12,128 nt of DNA. Origin: Rhodobacterales bacterium. GTDB lineage: Bacteria > Pseudomonadota > Alphaproteobacteria > Rhodobacterales > Rhodobacteraceae. Each line of letters begins with the position of its first letter. Position 1 is the stretch's first letter. Under the pieces are notes generated by a model. It was not told where the DNA came from, did not search any database, and saw only the letters and a list, made by a program, of their open reading frames with translations. The translations under genes and the position numbers were made by a program. Below, one piece after another: positions 1 through 6,010 of this stretch. The stretch is from contig JAAFIJ010000049.1 of the NCBI GenBank assembly GCA_013298675.1, forward strand, positions 1 through 12,128, given 5' to 3'.

Positions 1-482
1 TTGCGATGGCGTTGCTGTGCAAACCTGACCTTTTGATCGCGGACGAACCGACAACCGCTTTGGACGTTACGGTCCAAGCCCAAATCATGCATCTTTTGGC
101 AGAATTGCAGCAAGAATTTGGCATGGCCACCGTGTTGATCACCCATGATCTGGGCGTTGTCGCCGGATTTTGCCGCGAAGTCATCGTGCTATACGGCGGC
201 CGCGTGATGGAACAATCCCCCGTAGAGCCGCTGTTTTACACGCCCTCGCATCCCTATACGCGCGGATTGCTGCGCGCCATCCCCCGGCTGGATCAAGAGG
301 GGGCAGCACTCGACAGCATCCCCGGTTCTCCGCCCAATATGACCAAACTGCAGACCGGCTGCCCGTTTCAGCCGCGCTGCGACGTCGCACTCGATGCGTG
401 CAAACATACCCTCTCGCCATTGACTGAATTCGAACCCGGTCGCCTTCGTGCCTGCAATCGTTCGTTGGAGGAATTGGCATGA
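1..482 (+). CDS. Oligopeptide/dipeptide ABC transporter ATP-binding protein, DppD type (3' part only)
   Basis: C-terminal part of an ATPase subunit that powers peptide uptake across the inner membrane. The reading frame is open from the window edge, so the start, Walker A and probably the signature motif lie upstream. Visible (numbering from the Met at base 6): Walker B LLIADEPTTALD at 9-20, the D-loop, the H-loop His in LITHDLG near 47, and the C-terminal oligopeptide/dipeptide domain with SHPYTRGLL at 81-89. Four late cysteines at 119, 125, 132 and 150 (CX5CX6CX17C) match the C-terminal Cys cluster of DppD/OppD proteins, known in E. coli DppD to hold an iron-sulphur cluster. Its stop overlaps the next gene's start by ATGA, so the two are translationally coupled. 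The transported substrate cannot be read from the ATPase; a related opine, nickel or glutathione importer remains possible. Confidence 0.93.
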   Translation, partial: AMALLCKPDLLIADEPTTALDVTVQAQIMHLLAELQQEFGMATVLITHDLGVVAGFCREVIVLYGGRVMEQSPVEPLFYTPSHPYTRGLLRAIPRLDQEGAALDSIPGSPPNMTKLQTGCPFQPRCDVALDACKHTLSPLTEFEPGRLRACNRSLEELA

Positions 483-1453
483 CCGCTTTGCTAAAGGTTC
501 AAGACCTGCGGGTGACCTTTCACATCAGCCGCGAAGGCGACATGCCGTGGACCAGGCCACGACCGCTTCACGCGCTCAACGGTGTCAATTTTTCCTTGGC
601 GGCGGGCGAGACACTGGGGATAGTGGGCGAGTCCGGCTGCGGGAAATCCACTCTCGCACGGGCGATCACCCAAATGGTCGCGGCACAAGGCAAGGTGGTC
701 TGGAACGGCACGCAGGATCTGCTGGCCCTTAGCCGCCATGAAATGCTGCCCTACCGCGCCAACATGCAGATGATTTTCCAAGACCCGTTGGCCAGTCTTA
801 ATCCACGTATGACCATCGGTCAGATCATCGCAGAGCCCTTAAAGACCCATCATCCGAATTTGTCCGCAACCGAAGTACGCGCGCGGGTTCAGCTGTGGAT
901 GGACCGTGTCGGGCTGTTGCCGAACCAGATCAACCGTTATCCGCACGAGTTTTCTGGTGGCCAATGTCAGCGGATAGGCATCGCCCGCGCTTTGATCATA
1001 GAGCCGCAGCTTTTGATTTGTGATGAGCCGGTGTCGGCACTTGACGTGTCGATTCAGGCGCAGGTGATCAACTTGCTGGCCGATTTACAGCGCGATCTGG
1101 GGCTTGCGATGATCTTTATCGCCCATGACCTGTCGGTGGTAAAACATATTTCTGACCGGGTGATGGTTCTCTATTTGGGTCGGGTGATGGAAGTGGCCGA
1201 CCGCGCTGCTTTGTTTGCAGCACCAAAGCATCCCTATACCCAAGCGCTTTTGTCGGCGGTGCCAATTCCTGATCCGATCAAAGAGCGTGCAAAACAAGTG
1301 ATTGCCCTGACCGGGGATTTACCTTCGCCTATGTCGCCCCCTTCGGGTTGCGTGTTTCGGACACGCTGTAGCAAGGCGACAGAAATTTGCGCGCGCGTGA
1401 TCCCCGAGCTTTTGGGAGATAGTCACCAAGTCGCTTGCCATCACGCGGCATAG
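479..1453 (+). CDS. Oligopeptide/dipeptide ABC transporter ATP-binding protein, DppF type
   Basis: Second ATPase subunit of the same peptide-type importer, 324 aa, the usual length for DppF/OppF. All nucleotide-binding motifs are present: Walker A GESGCGKST at 50-58, Q-loop Gln101 in IFQDPLASLNPR, signature FSGGQ at 158-162, Walker B LLICDEPVSALD at 178-189, H-loop His216 in IAHDLSVV. The C-terminal domain has KHPYTQALLSAVP at 250-262 and cysteines 291, 297, 304 and 320, a CX5CX6CX15C arrangement like that of its partner. The ATG at 479 overlaps the previous stop (ATGA), typical of a paired heterodimeric ATPase. It is probably the last gene of the operon: 189-210 bp without a gene follow, and the next gene is unrelated. 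Family is certain; substrate is not. Confidence 0.95.
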   Translation: MTALLKVQDLRVTFHISREGDMPWTRPRPLHALNGVNFSLAAGETLGIVGESGCGKSTLARAITQMVAAQGKVVWNGTQDLLALSRHEMLPYRANMQMIFQDPLASLNPRMTIGQIIAEPLKTHHPNLSATEVRARVQLWMDRVGLLPNQINRYPHEFSGGQCQRIGIARALIIEPQLLICDEPVSALDVSIQAQVINLLADLQRDLGLAMIFIAHDLSVVKHISDRVMVLYLGRVMEVADRAALFAAPKHPYTQALLSAVPIPDPIKERAKQVIALTGDLPSPMSPPSGCVFRTRCSKATEICARVIPELLGDSHQVACHHAA

Positions 1454-1523
1454 ACTAGACCACACGCAGTTGGCCGTAAGATGTTTCAAGGCGAAATTGC
1501 TGTGGCCAGACTCAGCCAACATG

Positions 1524-1554
1524 CCGTTCGCGCAATCATAGATTGCACCGTTCG
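1524..1554. repeat. Palindrome flanked by direct repeats, possible operator
   Basis: A perfect inverted repeat GCAATC-ata-GATTGC (1532-1546) sits between two copies of CCGTTCG (1524-1530 and 1548-1554), about 115 bp upstream of the sorting-tail protein gene. The symmetry and position suggest a protein-binding site, but I do not recognise it as the site of a named regulator. It could be chance or a small RNA hairpin. Confidence 0.35.
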
Positions 1555-1576
1555 GGGTTGAACCATAGAATTGTGA

Positions 1577-1598
1577 CAAATCCTTAACAAATCCCTAA
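1577..1598. repeat. Two tandem 11-bp repeats upstream of the VPLPA-tail gene
   Basis: CAAATCCTTAA (1577-1587) is followed directly by CAAATCCCTAA (1588-1598), one mismatch in 11, and then by a partial CAA. One helical turn per unit places both copies on the same face of the DNA, about 65-85 bp before the start codon at 1664, a usual place for an activator or response-regulator site. No named consensus is recognised. Confidence 0.35.
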
Positions 1599-1663
1599 CA
1601 ACCGCTTGCGATTTTTGCGATCAGACATAAGCTGTCGGGCAATTGGTTCAGGAGTTTTATGTG

Positions 1664-2242
1664 ATGTTTTCAAAAATTCTACTATTCGCACTGCTGGCAA
1701 TTTTGCCGCTTCCATCGGCCAGCTTGGCAGCAACGGTCACCTATGATTTAACTGCGACGGTGGTTCAGGGCCCTGGATTTGGGCAGTCCACTCTTGGATC
1801 TATCAGCTTTGACGATAGTTTTTTGGTGATTGGAAACGAAGTATTGGCCCCTCTGTCCAGAGGTGGCGTCACTGTGACCTTTGGCCTTGCCACGGGCGGC
1901 AAAACGGTTTGGTTCACGCAAAATCAAGACTCGAACTACCCCGTTTTTCCGCAACTCAGCTTTGTGAACTTTAACCTGTCTTCGGTTAACTTTCAGCTAT
2001 TGCACAATTACAATGGGGTAAGCCTTACGAAGTACGGCGTGTTGGAGGTGTTGTTCGGTAATACCCTGTCTGGCGATGCAATGTCCGGTTACTATGTCGA
2101 CGCCTATGTTCGCGAGGTCAGTACAGCGCCTGTACCATTGCCGACTGGATTGCCGCTATTTGCCGCATCATTGACTGGGCTGGCGTTTGCTGCATGGCGG
2201 CGATCTCAGTTTAAAGCTGTTGAGCTGCCAAAACTGACTTAG
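1664..2242 (+). CDS. Secreted protein with VPLPA-CTERM-like sorting tail
   Basis: A 192-aa exported protein of unknown function. I chose ATG 1664 because AGGAG at 1650-1654 lies 9 nt upstream; a GTG at 1661 and a TTG at 1643 are in frame. Residues 1-22 form a signal peptide (hydrophobic run, then SASLA before Ala-Thr). The body is rich in Thr, Ser, Asn, Gly and Val and looks beta-rich, as in surface or matrix proteins. The C-terminus has PVPLPTGLPLF, a hydrophobic helix ASLTGLAFAAW, then Arg-Arg: the layout of the VPLPA-CTERM signal found in Rhodobacteraceae, processed in that family by a dedicated exosortase (XrtD) encoded elsewhere. Oddities: Thr replaces Ala in the motif, and ten residues follow the Arg pair where such tails usually end. 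Export is well supported; the sorting assignment is good and the role unknown. Confidence 0.85.
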   Translation: MFSKILLFALLAILPLPSASLAATVTYDLTATVVQGPGFGQSTLGSISFDDSFLVIGNEVLAPLSRGGVTVTFGLATGGKTVWFTQNQDSNYPVFPQLSFVNFNLSSVNFQLLHNYNGVSLTKYGVLEVLFGNTLSGDAMSGYYVDAYVREVSTAPVPLPTGLPLFAASLTGLAFAAWRRSQFKAVELPKLT

Positions 2243-2249
2243 GATAAGG

Positions 2250-2346
2250 GTGAGAGGCTGACAACGACCCAAGTGGGGCTCGTTACGGCTGCTTCCTTCC
2301 GGACCTGACCGGGTTGGCGAGGCACTTACCCGCGCCAACCTCTCAC
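2250..2346 (-). ncRNA. ffs: Signal recognition particle RNA, small bacterial type (4.5S)
   Basis: The minus strand carries the near-invariant domain IV core, GGTCAGGTCCGGAAGG followed by AAGCAGCC, with the GGAA tetraloop and the asymmetric internal loop that bind Ffh. The ends GTGAGAGG (5') and CCTCTCAC (3') are perfectly complementary and close a hairpin of 97 nt, the usual length for the small bacterial form. With Ffh and FtsY this RNA targets membrane and secretory proteins co-translationally. The 5' end lies 5 nt after a good -10 box. The 3' end is 7 nt from the stop of the convergent secreted-protein gene, and no obvious U-tract terminator follows, so the 3' end may be made by processing. 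Confidence 0.96.
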
Positions 2347-2351
2347 GACAC

Positions 2352-2380
2352 GATATAGTCGCAGGTTTGGCGATTTGCAA
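2352..2380 (-). promoter_or_regulatory. Sigma-70-type promoter of ffs
   Basis: On the minus strand TTGCAA (2375-2380) and TATATC (2352-2357) are separated by exactly 17 bp, and the -10 box ends 5 nt before the first base of the SRP RNA hairpin at 2346. Spacing and position agree with a strong housekeeping promoter for a stable RNA. It lies just downstream of the lysR stop, so ffs does not depend on readthrough from lysR. Confidence 0.75.
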
Positions 2381-2390
2381 GCGGGCGCGC

Positions 2391-3317
2391 TTAAGCAACG
2401 CCACCTTCCAACGCCTTTCGCATCGCTTCTCGGACTTGGGCGGTCATAAAGTCGGCAAAGACGCGGACTTTGGGGTCTTTTAGCCTGCGGTGTTGGCTAA
2501 GACAGGACAGCTGAGTAGGAACGGGCGGTGTAGCCACTGCAACGGGAACCAAGGCGCCAGAGCGCAAATGATCAGCCACATCAAACTCCGGCTTCAAGAT
2601 CACGCCGCGCCCGTCGAGGGCCCACCCGGTCAGCACGTCACCATCATCTGATTCGAACGGTCCCCCGATGTCAAACTTGCGCGGTCCATCCGGCGTTTGC
2701 AGCGTCCATTGAAACTCTTTCGCGCCCGGAAAGCGCAGGTTCAGACAATCATGTTTGTCATCCACCAAAGCCGCGCCATCCGCAGGCATGCCACGTCGCG
2801 TGATGTAAGCGGGCGCTGCGCACAACACCCTTGGACAATCCGCAATCAACCGAACCTTAAGCGAGGAATCCTCAAGAATCCCCAGATGAAAGGCGATGTC
2901 CAACCCTTCGCCCGTCACATCAATGGTCCGGTCCGATAGGCGAAGGCGGACGTCAATCTCTGGATAGACGTCTTTGAACGCCGGAACATAGGGCGCAATG
3001 AATCGCCTGCCCACCCCCAGCGGGGCAGAAATGAAAATCGTCCCGCGCAGGTTTTTGGTCACATCCATCACAGCAGATTCAGCGTCGTCGATTGCGTCCA
3101 AAACCTTGCGTGCACCCTCAAAAAAGATCCGGCCATTTTCTGTCGGTTGCAAGGTTCGGGTGGTGCGGGCAAACAACCGCACGCCAAGATGCTTTTCTAA
3201 ATCCGAGATGCGCGACGAGGCCACCGCGGGCGAGGTACGTTGATCGCGCGCTGCGGCCGACATAGAGCCCAGTTCAAAGACCCGGACGAACATTCTGATG
3301 TTGTTGACATAAGACAT
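2391..3317 (-). CDS. LysR-family transcriptional regulator, divergent from puuD
   Basis: A 308-aa LysR-type regulator, normal length. The start ATG at 3317 (MSYVNNIRMFVRVFE) fits the family N-terminus; the frame stays open upstream, but that part runs into the puuD coding region and is not LysR-like. The winged helix-turn-helix spans about residues 5-62 (GSMSAAARDQRTSPAVASSR, then DLEKHLGVRLFARTTR), and the effector-binding domain about 90-295. The shape of the N-terminus recalls the DmlR/CrgA-like branch. No strong Shine-Dalgarno is seen before the ATG. The 112-bp gap to the divergent puuD is the classic LysR arrangement, in which the regulator controls its own gene and the neighbour. I infer a role in urate or purine use from position only; the ligand is unknown. 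Confidence 0.93.
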   Translation of the reverse strand: MSYVNNIRMFVRVFELGSMSAAARDQRTSPAVASSRISDLEKHLGVRLFARTTRTLQPTENGRIFFEGARKVLDAIDDAESAVMDVTKNLRGTIFISAPLGVGRRFIAPYVPAFKDVYPEIDVRLRLSDRTIDVTGEGLDIAFHLGILEDSSLKVRLIADCPRVLCAAPAYITRRGMPADGAALVDDKHDCLNLRFPGAKEFQWTLQTPDGPRKFDIGGPFESDDGDVLTGWALDGRGVILKPEFDVADHLRSGALVPVAVATPPVPTQLSCLSQHRRLKDPKVRVFADFMTAQVREAMRKALEGGVA

Positions 3318-3360
3318 GATTTTCACGCGATGCTTGAAAGTGATCTTGCTATTTACTGGA

Positions 3361-3388
3361 TTAACAGAAAGGTTTTGTCCGGTATAGC
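3361..3388 (+). promoter_or_regulatory. Candidate promoter of puuD
   Basis: TTAACA (3361-3366) and TATAGC (3383-3388) are 16 bp apart inside the lysR-puuD gap, giving a predicted transcript start near 3395 and a leader of about 35 nt carrying the puuD ribosome site. Both boxes are acceptable but not strong, which would suit a gene needing an activator such as the divergent LysR protein. Confidence 0.35.
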
Positions 3389-3429
3389 CTGTGATATCCC
3401 CGTCAGGGTGCCGCGTTGGAGGACTGCCG

Positions 3430-4665
3430 ATGTATGATTGGATCGTGTTGTGGGAATGGGTGGAACTGGCTGTTCGCTGGCTGCACGTGATCACCGCAAT
3501 CGCGTGGATCGGGTCGTCGTTTTACTTCATCGCTCTTGACCTCGGCTTGCGGCAAACGCCCAGCCTACCGCCTTTGGCGCACGGCGAAGAATGGCAAGTG
3601 CATGGTGGCGGTTTCTATCATATTCAGAAATACCTCGTCGCCCCAGAAATGATGCCAGAGCATCTGACATGGTTCAAATGGGAAAGCTATGCGACGTGGC
3701 TTTCTGGTTTCGCCATGTTGGTTTTGGTCTATTACCTTGGATCAGAGATGTATCTGATCGACCCCGAAGTGGCCGATTTAACCGCCCCGCAAGCGATTGC
3801 GATTTCATTGGGTTCGCTCGCCTTTGGGTGGGTCGTCTATGATGTGATCTGCAAAAGCCGCTTTGGTGACAACAACACCCGGCTGATGGTCGGGCTTTAC
3901 GTGATTTTGGTCTGCATGGCATGGGGCTATACTCAGGTGTTTACCGGCCGGGCCGCGTTGCTGCATTTGGGTGCCTTTACCGCCACGATCATGAGCGCGA
4001 ATGTCTTTATGATCATCATGCCCAATCAGCGCATCGTGGTCGCGGACCTGAAAGCCGGGCGCAAGCCTGACCCGAAATACGGCAAGATCGCCAAACAGCG
4101 GTCTACTCATAATAATTATCTGACTTTGCCGGTCATATTCCTGATGTTGTCGAACCATTACCCGTTGGTGTTTGCCACCCAGTACAATTGGCTGATTGCC
4201 AGTCTGGTGTTCCTGATGGGCGTCACCATCCGCCACTGGTTCAACACCAAACATGCGCGCAAGGGTAATCCGCATTGGACTTGGTTCGTCACGGTGGTGA
4301 TCTTTCTGCTGATCGCTTGGTTATCGACCGCGCCGATGCGCACCCCTCCCCCTGAGACAGCGCTAAAGGGACAGTCACTGCGCTTTGCCTCTGCGCAAGG
4401 GTTTGGCGATGTTGTGTCCATCATTCAGGGGCGCTGCTCTATGTGCCACGCGGCAGAACCGTCATGGCCCGGCATGATGTGGCCGCCAAAAGGGGTGGTG
4501 CTTGAAACCCCTGCCCAGATCGCCCGTGAAGCGCGGCGTATCTACATTCAGGCTGGCATCACCCATGCCATGCCGCCTGCGAACCTAAGCTTTATTGAAC
4601 CGGCCGAGCGTGAGGCAATCATCCTTTGGTTCAATTCCGTTGGGCAGTCGGACCAGCAGGGTTAG
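3430..4665 (+). CDS. puuD: Urate hydroxylase PuuD, integral membrane protein with C-terminal cytochrome c domain
   Basis: Oxidises urate to 5-hydroxyisourate, the first step toward allantoin, passing electrons to its own c-type haem instead of O2 as soluble uricase does. 411 aa from ATG 3430, set by GGAGG at 3418-3422 seven nt upstream. The N-terminal part has about eight membrane segments (roughly 14-37, 88-107, 123-143, 152-172, 178-198, 229-248, 254-272, 284-300) with RWLHVITAIAWIGSSFYF and LSNHYP as typical family motifs. A linker leads to a cytochrome c domain with haem motif CSMCH (336-340) and candidate axial Met381 in HAMPP. This architecture was characterised in Agrobacterium (Doniselli et al. 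2015). The same symbol names an unrelated putrescine-pathway gene in E. coli. It pairs divergently with a LysR gene and ends 3 bp from the convergent dapB. No other purine gene is in view. Confidence 0.93.
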   Translation: MYDWIVLWEWVELAVRWLHVITAIAWIGSSFYFIALDLGLRQTPSLPPLAHGEEWQVHGGGFYHIQKYLVAPEMMPEHLTWFKWESYATWLSGFAMLVLVYYLGSEMYLIDPEVADLTAPQAIAISLGSLAFGWVVYDVICKSRFGDNNTRLMVGLYVILVCMAWGYTQVFTGRAALLHLGAFTATIMSANVFMIIMPNQRIVVADLKAGRKPDPKYGKIAKQRSTHNNYLTLPVIFLMLSNHYPLVFATQYNWLIASLVFLMGVTIRHWFNTKHARKGNPHWTWFVTVVIFLLIAWLSTAPMRTPPPETALKGQSLRFASAQGFGDVVSIIQGRCSMCHAAEPSWPGMMWPPKGVVLETPAQIAREARRIYIQAGITHAMPPANLSFIEPAEREAIILWFNSVGQSDQQG

Positions 4666-4668
4666 GGT

Positions 4669-5478
4669 TTAAAGCCCCAAAACATCGGAAAAGTCATACT
4701 GACCCGGGGCTTTGCCCTGCCCCCAAAGAACCGCGCGCAAAGCGCCCTTGGCAAAGATGCTGCGGTCAGTGGCCAAATGTCGAAGGACAATCCGCTCTCC
4801 GGCGGACGCAAAAATAACGTCATGTTCACCGACGATATCGCCGCCACGAATTGCGCTGAAACCGATGGTCCCTTGCGTGCGCGCACCTGTGATGCCGTCA
4901 CGGCCGGAAACCTTGGCATCACTTAGGGAAATGCCACGCCCCTCGGCAGCAGCCTCTCCCAACATCAGCGCGGTTCCAGATGGGGCATCAACCTTCATGC
5001 GGTGATGCGCCTCGACGATCTCGATATCCCAATCTTCATCCAAGGCGGCTGCGACTTTGCGTGTCAGGCTGACCAGCAGGTTCACGCCAAGGCTCATATT
5101 GCCAGCCCGTACAATGACGGCATGGCGCGATGCAGCCTCTATCTTCGCAAGATGCGCCGGCTCAAGCCCCGTGGTGCCAATCACATGAACCGCGCGCGCT
5201 TGCGCGGCCAGGGCTGCGAATTCGACTGATGCGGCGGGGGCAGTAAAGTCGATGATGCCTTGAGCGCGGGCAAAGACCTCTAGCGGATCGTCCGTGACAA
5301 GAACCCCAATCGCGGCCCCGCCCATGCATTCCCCGATATCGCGGCCAATCCAGGCATGGCCCGGACGTTCCAGACACCCTACCAAAGCGACTTTATCAGA
5401 GGCGGATACCGTTTTGATCAGCATCTGCCCCATCCGGCCCGAGGCCCCGGTGATCACAATCCCTGGTAAAACTGTCAT
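4669..5478 (-). CDS. dapB: 4-hydroxy-tetrahydrodipicolinate reductase
   Basis: Cytoplasmic NAD(P)H-dependent reductase of the diaminopimelate/lysine pathway, needed for peptidoglycan and lysine. 269 aa, the normal length. The nucleotide-binding loop is GASGRMG at 11-17; GTTG at 101-104 and IDFTAPAAS at 76-84 are typical. The catalytic/substrate motif EAHHRMKVDAPSGTA spans 156-170 with His158, His159 and Lys162, and the C-terminal dimerisation stretch ends HLATDRSIFAKGALRAVLWG at 234-253. I chose ATG 5478 because AGGAG lies at 5485-5489, 6 nt upstream; an in-frame ATG at 5520 would add 14 residues unlike the family. It faces rbfA across a 94-bp gap and converges on puuD with 3 bp between the stops. 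Confidence 0.96.
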   Translation of the reverse strand: MTVLPGIVITGASGRMGQMLIKTVSASDKVALVGCLERPGHAWIGRDIGECMGGAAIGVLVTDDPLEVFARAQGIIDFTAPAASVEFAALAAQARAVHVIGTTGLEPAHLAKIEAASRHAVIVRAGNMSLGVNLLVSLTRKVAAALDEDWDIEIVEAHHRMKVDAPSGTALMLGEAAAEGRGISLSDAKVSGRDGITGARTQGTIGFSAIRGGDIVGEHDVIFASAGERIVLRHLATDRSIFAKGALRAVLWGQGKAPGQYDFSDVLGL

Positions 5479-5537
5479 GGCACGCTCCTGTTTGAAGCTT
5501 CCTTTAGCCTGTTTCGCCACGCGGCAAAAGCCCGCCG

Positions 5538-5565
5538 TTGCGGGTCGCGCGAAAACACCTTATGT
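5538..5565 (+). promoter_or_regulatory. Candidate promoter of rbfA, possibly giving a leaderless mRNA
   Basis: TTGCGG (5538-5543) and TTATGT (5560-5565) are 16 bp apart. A start 7-8 nt after the -10 box would fall at or next to the rbfA ATG (5573), which also lacks a clear Shine-Dalgarno. A small inverted repeat CCCGC-cgtt-GCGGG (5531-5544) overlaps the -35 box. The match is modest, and other promoters in the gap are possible. Confidence 0.3.
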
Positions 5566-5572
5566 GACGCGC

Positions 5573-6010
5573 ATGTCAAACAAGCGTTTCTCTTCGGCCT
5601 CTGGCCCGTCTCAACGTCAGCTTCGCGTCGGCGAACTGATCCGTCGCACTTTGGCCGATGTGCTGAACCGTGCGGATATTCACGACCCAGAGCTGAACCG
5701 GATGTCCATCACCGTGGGCGAAGTGTCGTGCTCGCCTGACCTGAAGGTGGCGACAGTTTATGTCATGCCTCTGATGGGATCGGTCGCGGTCGAGGATGCA
5801 ATCGCAGCATTGGCGCGCAACAAACACGAGTTGCGCCATCGTCTGTCGTCAGAGTTGACGCTGAAATACGCGCCCGATTTGCGGTTCCGCCCGGATCAAA
5901 CTTTTGATCGCCTGGATGAAACACGCAGACTTTTTGCCGACCCGACTGTCCAACGCGATCTGGCGGCACCGGACGAAGATGACACAGAGGATGATGGGGC
6001 GACAAAGTGA
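5573..6010 (+). CDS. rbfA: 30S ribosome-binding factor RbfA
   Basis: Ribosome assembly factor that binds the 30S subunit and helps mature the 5' end of 16S rRNA. 145 aa, slightly longer than the usual 120-135 because of an acidic C-terminal tail (PDEDDTEDDG). The KH-like fold is seen in RQLRVGELIRRTLADVL (15-31), SCSPDLKVATVYVMPL, then KHELRHRLSSELTLKYAPDLRFRPD (about 84-108) and FDRLDETRRL. ATG 5573 gives the normal start, MSNKRFSSASGPSQRQ; a GTG at 5564 is in frame and would add three residues. No strong ribosome site is seen. Its TGA overlaps the GTG of the next gene, so the two are probably co-transcribed. Its neighbours truB, rpsO and pnp form the usual translation cluster. Confidence 0.95.
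   Translation: MSNKRFSSASGPSQRQLRVGELIRRTLADVLNRADIHDPELNRMSITVGEVSCSPDLKVATVYVMPLMGSVAVEDAIAALARNKHELRHRLSSELTLKYAPDLRFRPDQTFDRLDETRRLFADPTVQRDLAAPDEDDTEDDGATK

Noticed and set aside
1319..1579. Minus-strand frame in the gap after the peptide transporter genes
   Set aside because: Half overlaps the transporter gene, has no ribosome site and no similarity to anything I recognise.
3318..3494. N-terminal extension of the LysR protein upstream of 3317
   Set aside because: The extra 59 residues are not LysR-like and overlap the start of puuD; the family N-terminus begins at the ATG at 3317.
5294..5572. Upstream extension of the rbfA frame
   Set aside because: Overlaps dapB on the other strand; the RbfA-like sequence begins at 5573.
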